41,363 bases of DNA, taken from contig NZ_CADIKL010000058.1 in assembly GCF_902859945.1 (NCBI RefSeq), positions 1 to 41,363 on the forward strand, read 5' to 3'. Position numbers and translations under genes: made by a program. The notes beneath the pieces were generated by a model. That model made no database searches and was not told where the DNA came from. It saw only the letters and a program-made list of their open reading frames with translations. Positions 17,006 to 25,822 of this stretch are shown here, in pieces. Position 1 is the stretch's first letter, and each line of letters starts with the position of its first letter. This DNA comes from Paraburkholderia caffeinitolerans. Its GTDB lineage: Bacteria; Pseudomonadota; Gammaproteobacteria; Burkholderiales; Burkholderiaceae.

Positions 17006-20000
17006 TCACGGCCTCCCTGGCGGATGCGCGGACAAGACCAGGTCGGCAGCCTTCTCGCCAATCATGATCGACGCGGCATTGGTATTCGGGGAGCACATCG
17101 TCGGCATAACTGAAGAATCTGCCACGCGCAGGCCGCGCACTCCCCTCACGTTCAGTTCCGGGTCGACGACCGCCATCGCGTCGACGCCCATCTTGCAGGT
17201 GCCGATCGGATGCCAGCTCGTTTGCCCCGATTTCCGGATGTACTGCAGCAATCCTTCGTCATCCCGCACGTCGATGCCTGGCCGTGTCTCGCGCTCGACG
17301 AACGCCGCCATGCCCGGCTGCCGCACGATCGTGCGCGACATGCGGAGGGCGTCGAGCATGGCCTGCCGGTCCATCTCGCAGCTCAGGTAGCGCGGCTCGA
17401 TGACAGGGTCGTCGAGCGGGTCCGTACTGCGCACATGGAGGTGGCCGCGCGATTCGGGGCGGAGCTGGAAGAAGCCGACGTTGAACCCGGGGAACGCATC
17501 GAGCCCGAAGCCTTTGCCGGCGTATCGGTCAGAGCCGCTGATATGGCCAATCTGGATTTTGACGTTCGGCCGGGCATGCTGTGGTCCCGAGCGCGCGAGT
17601 GCATGTGCGGTGACGGCGGGCGTGGCCATGATGCCGCGCCGCGTGACCAGGTAGCGGGCGCCCATCAACGCCTGGCGCAGCGGGCTGTACATGACCTCGT
17701 TGAGCGTGATTTCGCGTGTGCACTCGAACGTGAGGCGCGACTGGACGTGATCGATCAGGTTCTCGCCGACGCCGGGCAGATGCTGCCGCACCGGGATGCC
17801 GAGGGCCTGCAGGCGGCCGGTGTCGCCGATGCCCGACAGCTCCAGCAACTGCGGCGACTTGATCGGCCCCGCGCTGACGATCACTTCCCGCGCCGCCATC
17901 GCCCGGCGCGTCTGTCCGCCTTGCAGATAGTCCACGCCGGTCACGCGGTCGCCGTCGAACAGCAGTCGCGTGGCGAGGGCTTCCGTGACGAGGTGCAGGT
18001 TGGGCTGGCGCCGCCCGCGCAGGTAGCCCACCGCCGTGCTGCAACGGCGGCCGCCGCCGGTCGAAAGCTGCAGGTAGCTCACGCCTTCGTAGGCCGCGCC
18101 GTTGTAGTCGGCGGTGGTCGGAATGCCGGCGCTCTCGCACGCTGCGATGAAGGCGTTGCTGAGCGGGTTCGGATACTGGTCGGCCAGCGATGAGACGTGA
18201 ATGGGGCCGCTGCGGCCGCGGTAGGCGCCGTCGCCGATGGCGGCCGTTTCCAGGCGACGGAAGTATGGCAGCAGCGACCCGTAGTCCCAACCGCGGTTGC
18301 CGAGTTCGGCCCAGTGGTCGAACTCGGCCGGCTCGCCGCGCACGTAGATCATGCCGTTGACCGAACTCGATCCGCCGGGCATGCGGCCGCGCGGCCAGTA
18401 GACCGTCTGGTCGGCGAGCCCGCGCTGCGGCTCGGTGTTGAACTTCCACACATACCGGTCATCCTGCAACAGCTTGGCCACACCGATGGGCACCTGCACC
18501 CAGAAGTCGCGGTCGCGCGGGGCGCCCGCCTCGAGCAGCAGCACGGAGCCCGCGTTGCGCTCGGCGAGCCTTGTGGCGAGCGTGGCGCCCGACGAGCCGG
18601 CGCCAATCACCACGTAGTCGAAAGTTTCAGCGTGTTCCATCTTCGCTATCGCCTCGCTGCGCGTCAGGCACGTCCGACCGTGGGTCTGAACCCAGATGCT
18701 CTTGGTCTGCGTGTACTCGTAGAGCGCCTCGATGCCGCTGGTGCGGCCGTAGCCGCTGTTCTTGTAGCCGCCGAACGGCGAGCTGACGTGGACCGAGCGG
18801 TAGCCGTTGATCCAGAAGGTGCCGGCATCGACCTGACTCGCCACGCGGTGGGCGCGGGCCACATCGGTCGTCCACACCGCGCCGGCGAGGCCGAATTCGC
18901 TGTCGTTGGCGATGGTGATGGCTTCCTCCTCGCTATCGAACGGGATGGCGGTGATGACCGGTCCGAAGATCTCCGTGCGCGCGACCTGCATGGTGTTGGA
19001 GACGCCGGTGAACAGCGTCGGCGCGACGAAATAGCCGCCGGCGTCGAAGCTGGCCGAACCGGCGGCGAGCTGCGCGCCCTCCCCGATGCCGATGGCAATC
19101 ATTCGCTTGATGTGCTCGTACTGGTTGCGGTTGGTGATCGGGCCGATCTCGGTTGACGGCTCGAGGGGGTGCCCCACACGAAGCCCGCGTGCACCCGCGG
19201 CCACCTTCTCGACCAGTTGGTCGTACACGCCGCGCTGCACCAGCAGGCGCGAGCCTGCCGTACAACTCTGGCCGCTGCCCGAATACACCGCCGCCTGCGC
19301 GCCCAGCGCGGCGGTGTCGAGGCCGGCGTCGTCAAAGACGATGTTGGCCGACTTTCCGCCCAGTTCGAGAATGCAGGGGATAAGGTGCTCCGCGGCGGCT
19401 TCCGCAATTCTGGCGCCAGTGGCCGGCGAGCCGATGAACACCACTTTCCTGACGATTGGGTCGGCGATGGCGGCCTGTGCCGTAGTGTGGCCGTAGCCGG
19501 CCAAGACGTTGACGAGGCCGACCGGCAGGCCGGCCTGCTCCGCGAGCGCGGCGACCGCGAGTGACGTGAACGGCGTCAATTCCGACGGCTTGAGCAGCGC
19601 GGCGTTGCCCGTCGCGACGGTGGGCGCGACCTGCCAGCCGAACGAGAGGATCGGGATATTCCACGGCGTGACGTGGAGGATCGTGCCGAACGGCTCGCGG
19701 CGCGTGTAGTTGAGGTGCGTGGTGGGGACGGGGATGACGTTGCCGTAGAACTTGTCCGCCCAGCCGGCGTAGAACTCGAACATCTCGGCGATCATCTCGG
19801 CCTCTCGGCGGCTGTCGCGGATCGGCTTGCCGGTCGAGATCGATTCGAGGCGGGCGAGTGCCTCGCCGTTGGCGCGGATCTTCGCCGCCACCGCGAACAA
19901 GGTGCGCCCGCGCGCGGCGTGCGTCATGCCCCACCAGATCTTCTGCGCCTCTTGCGCGGCAACACAGGCGAGCGCGACCACGTCGGCTCCGGCGTCGCGA

Positions 20001-20158
20001 TAGGTGATGCTCTCTTCGCCAGTCGCAGGGTCGAACAACTGGATATCGTCGCCGCTGCCCGGAATCAGCGTGCCGCCCACATACGAGCCGATTTCCGTGG
20101 CGCCCGGAAAGAACTCGGCAAAAGCCGCCACCAGGAATCCTGCTTTCGATTGTTCCAT
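17006..20158 (-). CDS. Fused aldehyde dehydrogenase - GMC alcohol oxidoreductase
   Basis: One open frame of 1050 residues joins two complete enzymes. Residues 1-495 are a NAD(P)-dependent aldehyde dehydrogenase: TPWNIPILSFGWQ (oxyanion Asn), LELGGKSAN (general base Glu), SGQSCTAGSR (nucleophilic Cys), EIFGPV. Residues 507-1050 are a GMC flavoenzyme: FDYVVIGAGSSG (FAD Rossmann fold), PGGSSSVNGMIYVRG, SAGPIKSPQLLELSG, SWHPIGTCKMG (catalytic His), SPNTNAASI. The linker is about 14 residues (HGRTCLTRSEAIAK). The pair would convert R-CH2OH to R-CHO and then R-COOH. The GMC part alone could start at ATG 18640, preceded by GAGG, and a stop lies at 18664 in another frame, so a recent fusing indel or a sequencing error is possible. 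Choline-type substrates are one option; the substrate is unknown. Confidence 0.85.
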   Translation of the reverse strand: MEQSKAGFLVAAFAEFFPGATEIGSYVGGTLIPGSGDDIQLFDPATGEESITYRDAGADVVALACVAAQEAQKIWWGMTHAARGRTLFAVAAKIRANGEALARLESISTGKPIRDSRREAEMIAEMFEFYAGWADKFYGNVIPVPTTHLNYTRREPFGTILHVTPWNIPILSFGWQVAPTVATGNAALLKPSELTPFTSLAVAALAEQAGLPVGLVNVLAGYGHTTAQAAIADPIVRKVVFIGSPATGARIAEAAAEHLIPCILELGGKSANIVFDDAGLDTAALGAQAAVYSGSGQSCTAGSRLLVQRGVYDQLVEKVAAGARGLRVGHPLEPSTEIGPITNRNQYEHIKRMIAIGIGEGAQLAAGSASFDAGGYFVAPTLFTGVSNTMQVARTEIFGPVITAIPFDSEEEAITIANDSEFGLAGAVWTTDVARAHRVASQVDAGTFWINGYRSVHVSSPFGGYKNSGYGRTSGIEALYEYTQTKSIWVQTHGRTCLTRSEAIAKMEHAETFDYVVIGAGSSGATLATRLAERNAGSVLLLEAGAPRDRDFWVQVPIGVAKLLQDDRYVWKFNTEPQRGLADQTVYWPRGRMPGGSSSVNGMIYVRGEPAEFDHWAELGNRGWDYGSLLPYFRRLETAAIGDGAYRGRSGPIHVSSLADQYPNPLSNAFIAACESAGIPTTADYNGAAYEGVSYLQLSTGGGRRCSTAVGYLRGRRQPNLHLVTEALATRLLFDGDRVTGVDYLQGGQTRRAMAAREVIVSAGPIKSPQLLELSGIGDTGRLQALGIPVRQHLPGVGENLIDHVQSRLTFECTREITLNEVMYSPLRQALMGARYLVTRRGIMATPAVTAHALARSGPQHARPNVKIQIGHISGSDRYAGKGFGLDAFPGFNVGFFQLRPESRGHLHVRSTDPLDDPVIEPRYLSCEMDRQAMLDALRMSRTIVRQPGMAAFVERETRPGIDVRDDEGLLQYIRKSGQTSWHPIGTCKMGVDAMAVVDPELNVRGVRGLRVADSSVMPTMCSPNTNAASIMIGEKAADLVLSAHPPGRP

Positions 20159-20339
20159 CGTGAATGCTCCGGTCAGTTGTGTTCGTCCGGGACAGTATGT
20201 TTCGAGGGCAAGCCGCGTTCAATGACACGCGATGCGCAATCGTGTTCTGAAAAAGAGAACACGCGCGAAAACGCCCTGTCGGGTTCTGTTGCAATAGCGC
20301 AGACTGGTACGCTGGGTGACCGAACAGAATGATGTGAAC
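20159..20339. promoter_or_regulatory. Upstream region of the ALDH-GMC gene
   Basis: This 181-bp leader should hold the promoter of the minus-strand ALDH-GMC, MFS and LysR genes. No gene is seen. I found no convincing -35/-10 pair or LysR T-N11-A box that I would defend. Confidence 0.35.
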
Positions 20340-20520
20340 GACAACGAAAGCGCTGGGTCGTGCGCTAGCCAAAGTGCCAAAGCGGTTGCACTATTTGCTG
20401 GAGACAAGAGGCGTTCCGCCGCTGCAAGCGCCCGGTGGGCAAGCGCTAGCGTGTCGACGAAATCTATATGAAGGTTGGCGACCGCGCTTCCGTCTGGATG
20501 CGCAGACACCGATCTGGGTT
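20340..20520 (+). pseudogene. IS6-like transposase fragment
   Basis: The plus strand reads CKRPVGKR, a TAG (20447-20449), then RVDEIYMKVGD. This matches the conserved RPVGxxWRVDETYIKV segment around the first catalytic Asp of IS6-type transposases, with Trp replaced by an amber codon. Only about 50 codons are recognisable and no ends are seen. It separates the ALDH-GMC promoter from the SDR operon. Confidence 0.5.
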
Positions 20521-20535
20521 GAGAACGTCGTGATC

Positions 20536-21294
20536 TCAGACGTTGCGAATATCGTCCACCACAGTGCTACCAAAATCAGGCCTCGCCAGGTAGTCGACGA
20601 TCTGCCGGGCAACGTTGTCACTGGAAATCAGCATGCCGCTGTCCTTGCGGTCACGAAAGCGTTGCATATGATGAGACTTCGCATTGCGCAGAGTCGCGTG
20701 CATGCCCGTGTCAACGGCACCCGGCGCCAGTGCCACGGCGCGCACGGCCCGCTCGGCGGGAGCCTGTGCGTACTCGGAACTCACCGACCGCATGAACATG
20801 TCCAATCCTGCCTTGCCAACGCTATAAGCGCTGAGATTGGGGAACGGGTTACGTCCAGAGCCCGACGAAATGGCGAGAACCTTCCGTAGGCATGCGAAGC
20901 GCTCCGTTGCCGCGATGAAGGCCGCAGTCATCGTCATCGGCGTGATGAGGTTCGTCAGGAGGTGGGGTAGCAGCGTCGATTCCTCCAGCACGGTGACGGG
21001 ACCAATGGGTTCAACGATCCCGGCATTCAGGATCAGGGTTGCACTTGCCAGCGGCGCGTCCATGTCGTCGAGCACGCCACGCAACCAACCTGCGGCTGCA
21101 TCGCTTTGCGAGAGATCTTGTTGATGCCAGGATACTGTCATGCCGCTGGACGCCGCCGACTCCTCCAGATCGGCATTGCGGCTGCGCGAAACACACACCA
21201 GTCGGTTTCCCGGCTGAAGGAGTTCGCGCGTCATTGCGGCACCAATGCCGCGAGATGTACCTGTGATGATGATCAGATGCGGCTTTTCTTTCAT
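20536..21294 (-). CDS. Short-chain dehydrogenase/reductase
   Basis: This 252-residue classical SDR has the cofactor motif TGTSRGIGAAM near residue 12, LNAGIV (NAG), catalytic Ser in AISSGSG, and YSVGK (Tyr-x3-Lys). It is cytosolic and NAD(P)-dependent. The start at 21294 lies 2 bp after the stop of the acyl-CoA dehydrogenase remnant, indicating translational coupling in a minus-strand operon with the kinase-like gene and a second SDR. In lva-type hydroxyacid pathways an SDR oxidises the 3-hydroxyacyl-CoA formed after isomerisation; a similar job is plausible here. It resembles benzil- or sepiapterin-reductase-like SDRs in length and motif spacing. The substrate is unknown. Confidence 0.87.
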   Translation of the reverse strand: MKEKPHLIIITGTSRGIGAAMTRELLQPGNRLVCVSRSRNADLEESAASSGMTVSWHQQDLSQSDAAAGWLRGVLDDMDAPLASATLILNAGIVEPIGPVTVLEESTLLPHLLTNLITPMTMTAAFIAATERFACLRKVLAISSGSGRNPFPNLSAYSVGKAGLDMFMRSVSSEYAQAPAERAVRAVALAPGAVDTGMHATLRNAKSHHMQRFRDRKDSGMLISSDNVARQIVDYLARPDFGSTVVDDIRNV

Positions 21295-21296
21295 GA

Positions 21297-21952
21297 TCAG
21301 GACTCTGTTTGCCGATAGCGCGCGAGTTCCACTCGGGCGATCGCGTTGCGACGCACTTCGTCGGGCCCGTCCGCGAGCCGCAGCGTGCGCTGATTTGCCC
21401 ACGCGCAGGCAAGCGAGAAATCGTCCGAAACCCCGGACGCTCCGTGCACCTGAATGTCCCAGTCGATGACCTTCAGTGCCATATGCTGCACGCAATATTG
21501 GTCGCGTCTGACGAAGCGACGGCTGGCTCCGTCATCCGAAAGGCAGAACGGATCTCGCCACGCAGGAGCGGTTCAAGTCACTTGTCCTTCTGCGCCTCGC
21601 TTGCATAACGCTCGAGCGTTTCCATATTGCCCGTGTCGGGCGCGGAACAGTTGAACACTTCAGGTGACCATGGCACGCGCCCCATGATTTCGCACATCGG
21701 CGCATACTCGAGATTGGACAGGCTCTCCGCAGCACGCGGCGAGCGCGGCAGAAACAGATTCCACAAACCCGCTTTCCGTGCGAGCGGCTTTGACTCTTCA
21801 ATGGCACGCGTCGGCACCCAGGGGTTGCCCGCTTGCCGGTTCGTCCGGATCTCCTCCAGATAGCGGGATTCGCTCGGGTAAATGTATTCATCAAAGAACG
21901 CCAGCAGTCGCTCCTGCATCTGTCTCACGTTCGGTGCGCAGTCAAATTGCAT
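21297..21952 (-). pseudogene. Acyl-CoA dehydrogenase (ACAD10/11 or LvaC type), stop codon and internal deletion
   Basis: The N-terminus (MQFDCAPNVRQMQERLLAF and NRQAGNPWVPTRAIEE) and C-terminus (IDWDIQVHGASGVSDDF and RLADGPDEVRRNAIAR) are those of ACAD10/11-like acyl-CoA dehydrogenases. After EAQKDK the expected Trp codon is TGA (21578-21580). Homology continues in frame (LEPLLRGEIRSAF, MTEPAVASSDATNI) and then jumps across about 230 missing residues to the C-terminal end in another frame. The FAD-binding middle and the catalytic region are deleted. It lies between two SDR genes and next to the phosphotransferase-like gene, the usual partner of this enzyme. Confidence 0.85.
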
Positions 21953-21974
21953 GATGTCTCCGTCGTTGCCGGCC

Positions 21975-22739
21975 TTAGATCGTCAATCCACCGTCGACGA
22001 CGATGCATTCACCGTTCGTATAACTCGATGCCTCGGACACGAGGTAAAGCACGGTACCCGCCATTTCACCCGGCTCGGCGTGCCGACGCAGAGGAATGCG
22101 CCCCATCCAGTCGTCGTAAATCGATTGGGTTTCGAATAGTGCGCCCGCAAATTTCGTTCTGGTCAAACCAGGCAGCAACGCGTTCACGCGTATGCCGAAC
22201 GGACCGCACTCCTTGGCGAATGCCCTGGTCATGTTGACGACCGCCGCCTTGCTGATCGAATAGATCCCCTGCATGTCACCCGGCTGCAATGCGTTGATCG
22301 ACGCCGTGTTGACAATCGCACCGCCGCCCTGCTGCCGCATCATCCGCCCTGCCTCCACCGACATGAAGAAGTAGCCGCGAATATTGACCTCGACAGTTTT
22401 TTCGAATGCCAAGAGATCCGTGTCCAGAATGTGACCGAAATACGGGTTCGCGGCCGCATTGTTGACCAGAATATCCAGCCGCTTGTGAGCGCCGCGAATG
22501 TGTTCGAAGACATGCGCAATATCCTCCATCCTGCCGATATGGCACGCCAGCGCCTCTGCACTTCCGCCCGCCTCGCGAATCCGCGCGCAAACGGCCTGAC
22601 AGTCCTCGAGCTTGCGGCTTGTGACAATGACATGCGCGCCCTGCTGGGCAAGCAGGCGGGCGATTTCTTCACCGATTCCCCTGCTGGCGCCCGTGACGAG
22701 CGCGACCTTTCCGGTCAGATCAAAGAGATTTGTGCTCAT
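21975..22739 (-). CDS. Short-chain dehydrogenase/reductase, FabG-like
   Basis: This 254-residue SDR has TGASRGIGEEIA (cofactor loop), NNAAANPYFG (NAG-equivalent), the catalytic NTASIN serine, YSISKAAV (Tyr-x3-Lys), PG-LTRTKF after strand 6 and a C-terminal VVDGGLTI. It is close to FabG/LvaD-like dehydrogenases that act on 3-hydroxyacyl-CoA or related substrates. It lies 22 bp upstream of the acyl-CoA dehydrogenase remnant and 115 bp downstream of the kinase-like pseudogene on the same strand. It appears intact although two neighbours are broken. Confidence 0.92.
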   Translation of the reverse strand: MSTNLFDLTGKVALVTGASRGIGEEIARLLAQQGAHVIVTSRKLEDCQAVCARIREAGGSAEALACHIGRMEDIAHVFEHIRGAHKRLDILVNNAAANPYFGHILDTDLLAFEKTVEVNIRGYFFMSVEAGRMMRQQGGGAIVNTASINALQPGDMQGIYSISKAAVVNMTRAFAKECGPFGIRVNALLPGLTRTKFAGALFETQSIYDDWMGRIPLRRHAEPGEMAGTVLYLVSEASSYTNGECIVVDGGLTI

Positions 22740-22854
22740 TTGGACGCGTACTCCCTAAATGAATTTTGTATGCTGGCTCGATACGAACCGTCGACCCGAT
22801 CGACTTCTTTCCGCCGGCACCCATGCGTGAACGGTGCATCGTCAAGCGGCGCGA

Positions 22855-23892
22855 TCATCCTTGTTGCTCGAGAACCTCTACCGCCATGCTTGCCAGTGTG
22901 TCCGCCATGGCCCCAACCTCGTGTGCATTCGCATGCGATGCGTTGCCGTCCATCGCGCGCTTCTTGACCCCCTGCACGATCGCGGCCAGGCGGAAGAAAC
23001 TCATCGCCAGATAGAACGACCAGCCGTCAATTGCCGGGATGCCGCGCAACTCGCAATACGTGGCCACGATCTCCTTTTCGTCGGGCAACCCTGACTCAGC
23101 CCTGTTCGCGCCTTGCAGTCCCATGATCGGACCGTTTGCGGGCAAGCGAAGGCACATGCAGAAGTAGGCCAGATCGGCAAGCGGATGACCCAGCGTCGAA
23201 AGCTCCCAGTCGAGTAGTGCCTTGCTCCGGCATTCATGTGGATCGAAGATGAGATTGTCGATACGAAAATCGCCGTGAACGAGCGATGGGGTAACCTCCT
23301 GCGCGGGGCAATGGGCTGGCAGCCATTTGATCAGCATCTCCATCGCTTCGATGCGCTCGGTCCCGGCGGTCCGATAGTGCCGGGTCTAGAGACCAATCTG
23401 CCGCTCGAAGTAATTGCCTGCGCGACCAAAGTCCGACAGGCCCGCCGCTTCGACATCCCCATCGTGGAGCGTGGCCATCGCGCGCACGACAGGGTCGTAA
23501 TACGAACGGCGTTCATCGCGCGCAATTTCCGTTAGCGCGGGGTTCCAGAAAATGCGCCCCTCCTCGAAGCTCATCACGTAGAACATCGCGCCGATCACAG
23601 CCCATTCTTCGCACAGGTGCCAGGCGCGGGCTACGGGCACACTGGTGCTGGCCAACTCATCCAGTACCCGGAACTCACGGTCCACCGCGTGAGCCGATTT
23701 CAGCAGCGGTCCCGACGGCTGACGGCGCAATACATAGTTCCCATTGACCGCCTTGAGCAGGAAAGTTGGGTTGGATTGACCACCCGCGAACTTGTGCGCC
23801 GACACAGGCCCGTTGAAGCCTCGAATCGAGCGTTCGAGATATGGCGTGAGTGCGCCAATATCCATACGAGTCGCATCCATAGTCGTCGTCAT
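22855..23892 (-). pseudogene. Aminoglycoside-phosphotransferase-like kinase (LvaA/ACAD10 type), amber codon
   Basis: This is a 345-codon gene interrupted once, in frame, by TAG at 23386-23388 where the family has Trp (RQIGL-stop-TRHYR, expected RW). The N-lobe has KFAGGQSNPTFLL and YVLRRQPSG with the ATP-binding Lys/Arg. The C-lobe has VHGDFRIDNLIF (catalytic Asp and Asn) and LLDWELSTLGHPLADLAY (metal-binding Asp). This family phosphorylates 4-hydroxyacyl-CoA in lva and ACAD10/11 pathways. The start MTTTMDATRMD at 23892 follows a GGGAGAACTGA site. With only one nonsense codon the gene is freshly dead, or readthrough would restore it. Confidence 0.85.
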
Positions 23893-24011
23893 TCAGTTCT
23901 CCCTGAGCCTGTCGTTGCGTGTATGGTGGGTCGCGCCAGCGACCGGCGCGAGAGGCAAACCCCACTGGAAGGTCGCCTCATGGCTTCGTACTCGCGGCGC
24001 TGCCGGCACGT

Positions 24012-25481
24012 TCACGCGGCCGCCTTCACCATCTCCTCGATCACCTTCTTCGCATCGCCGAACACCATCATGGTCTTGTCCATGTAGAAGAGCTCGTTAT
24101 CGAGACCGGCGTAGCCCGCCGACATCGACCGCTTGTTGACGATCACCGTGCGTGCCTTGTACGCCTCGATAATCGGCATGCCCGCGATCGGCGACTTCGG
24201 ATCGTTCTTCGCAGCCGGGTTCACCACGTCGTTCGCGCCGAGCACCAGCACCACATCGACCTGGCCGAATTCGCCGTTGATATCCTCCATTTCATGGACG
24301 ATCTCGTATGGCACCTCGGCTTCCGCGAGCAGCACGTTCATGTGACCGGGCATGCGGCCAGCAACAGGGTGAATCGCGTACTTCACATTGATGCCCTTGT
24401 CGACCAGCTTGTCGGTCAGTTCCTTCAACGCATGTTGAGCACGCGCGACGGCCAGTCCGTAGCCCGGCACGATCACGACGGTTTCGGCGTTGCCGAGCAT
24501 GAACGACGCGTCCTCCGCCGAGCCCGATTTCACCGGCTTCTGTTCGGCCGCGCCACCCGCGGACGCCGCGCCCGGTTCGGAGCCGAAACCGCCGAGAATC
24601 ACGTTGAAGAACGAGCGGTTCATCGCCTTGCACATGATGTACGAGAGGATCGCCCCGGAAGAGCCGACCAGCGAACCGGCGATGATCAGCATGGCGTTGT
24701 TCAGCGAGAAGCCGATGCCCGCCGCCGCCCAGCCCGAGTACGAGTTCAGCATCGAGACCACCACAGGCATGTCCGCGCCGCCGATCGGAATGATGATCAG
24801 CACGCCCAGCGTGAACGCAATCGCCGTCATGATGATGAACGGCAACCACGACTGCGTGACGAAGAAGACCACGCCGAAGCCGATCATCGCGAGCGCGAGC
24901 AGCAGGTTGATCAGATGCTGGCCCGCATAGACCACGGGCGCGCCCTGGAACAGCCGGAACTTGTACTTGCCCGAGAGCTTGCCGAAGGCGATCACCGAAC
25001 CGCTGAACGTGATCGCACCAACGAACGTGCCGATGAACAGTTCGATCCGGTTGCCATAGGGGATGAAGCCCCGCACACCCTCTTCGAGCCCCAGGCCAAA
25101 CGCAGCCGGTTCCGACACCACCGCATACGCGATACACACGGCGGCCATACCGATCAGCGAGTGCATCGCCGCGACCAGTTCCGGCATCTTCGTCATTTCG
25201 ACGCGCGCCGCGACGAATGCACCGACCGCACCGCCAACGATCAGCGCGGCGAACACGAGCGCCAACCCGAGCGGGAGGTTCGAGCCAAGCAACTCAGCCT
25301 GCTTCGCAATCAGCGCGACGGTCGTCAGAATGGCAATCGCCATGCCGGCCATGCCGAATGCGTTACCGGCCCGCGCGCTCCTCGGATTCGACAGTCCCTT
25401 CAACGCCTGGATGAAGCAGACGGAGGCGATCAGATAAAGGAGCGTAACAACGTTCGTGCTCACGAGGTTCAGGCTCATCAT
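24012..25481 (-). CDS. pntB: NAD(P) transhydrogenase subunit beta
   Basis: This 489-residue membrane subunit of proton-translocating transhydrogenase has about nine transmembrane segments (residues 1-280). A cytosolic NADP-binding domain follows, with VIVPGYGLAVARAQHAL, VHEMEDINGEFGQVDVVLVLGANDVVNPAA and RSMSAGYAGLDNELFY, all diagnostic of dIII. It transfers hydride between NADH and NADP+ with proton passage, supplying NADPH. Its ATG overlaps the pntAB stop (ATGATGA at 25481-25478), so the two are translationally coupled. Length is standard. Confidence 0.97.
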   Translation of the reverse strand: MMSLNLVSTNVVTLLYLIASVCFIQALKGLSNPRSARAGNAFGMAGMAIAILTTVALIAKQAELLGSNLPLGLALVFAALIVGGAVGAFVAARVEMTKMPELVAAMHSLIGMAAVCIAYAVVSEPAAFGLGLEEGVRGFIPYGNRIELFIGTFVGAITFSGSVIAFGKLSGKYKFRLFQGAPVVYAGQHLINLLLALAMIGFGVVFFVTQSWLPFIIMTAIAFTLGVLIIIPIGGADMPVVVSMLNSYSGWAAAGIGFSLNNAMLIIAGSLVGSSGAILSYIMCKAMNRSFFNVILGGFGSEPGAASAGGAAEQKPVKSGSAEDASFMLGNAETVVIVPGYGLAVARAQHALKELTDKLVDKGINVKYAIHPVAGRMPGHMNVLLAEAEVPYEIVHEMEDINGEFGQVDVVLVLGANDVVNPAAKNDPKSPIAGMPIIEAYKARTVIVNKRSMSAGYAGLDNELFYMDKTMMVFGDAKKVIEEMVKAAA

Positions 25482-25813
25482 GCTGCCTCCTTTGCCTTGC
25501 CAGAACCGGCGACCTTTCTCGGTTCCTTCTTCTTGAACATTTCGAGCATCCGCCGAGTGACGAGGAATCCGCCGAACACGTTCACCGCCGCGAGCGCCAC
25601 GGCAACGGCCCCGAAGAACTTGCCCGTGCCGCCAACAGTCAGGCCCGCCGCGAGCATCGCCCCGACGATGACGATTGCCGAAATCGCGTTGGTCACGGCC
25701 ATCAGCGGGGTATGCAGTGCCGGCGTCACATTCCAGACCACGTGGTAGCCCACGTAGATCGCCAGCACGAAAATGATCAGGTTGATCACGGTATGGTTGA
25801 TGACTTCCATCAC
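25478..25813 (-). CDS. pntAB: NAD(P) transhydrogenase subunit alpha, part 2
   Basis: This 111-residue membrane segment is encoded separately in the three-gene form of transhydrogenase. It has three or four hydrophobic helices (INLIIFVLAIYVGYHVV, ALHTPLMAVTNAISAIVIVG, FFGAVAVALAAVNVFGGFLV) and ends with MLEMFKKKEPRK, typical of this subunit. It forms part of the proton channel with PntB. It lies 9 bp downstream of pntAA and overlaps pntB by 4 bp. Confidence 0.96.
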   Translation of the reverse strand: MMEVINHTVINLIIFVLAIYVGYHVVWNVTPALHTPLMAVTNAISAIVIVGAMLAAGLTVGGTGKFFGAVAVALAAVNVFGGFLVTRRMLEMFKKKEPRKVAGSGKAKEAA

Positions 25814-25822
25814 CCGTCTCCT

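Noticed and set aside
23919..25748. 609-codon plus-strand open frame rich in Arg, His and Asp
   Set aside because: It is opposite pntB/pntAB, with composition typical of antisense frames in high-GC DNA and no family resemblance.
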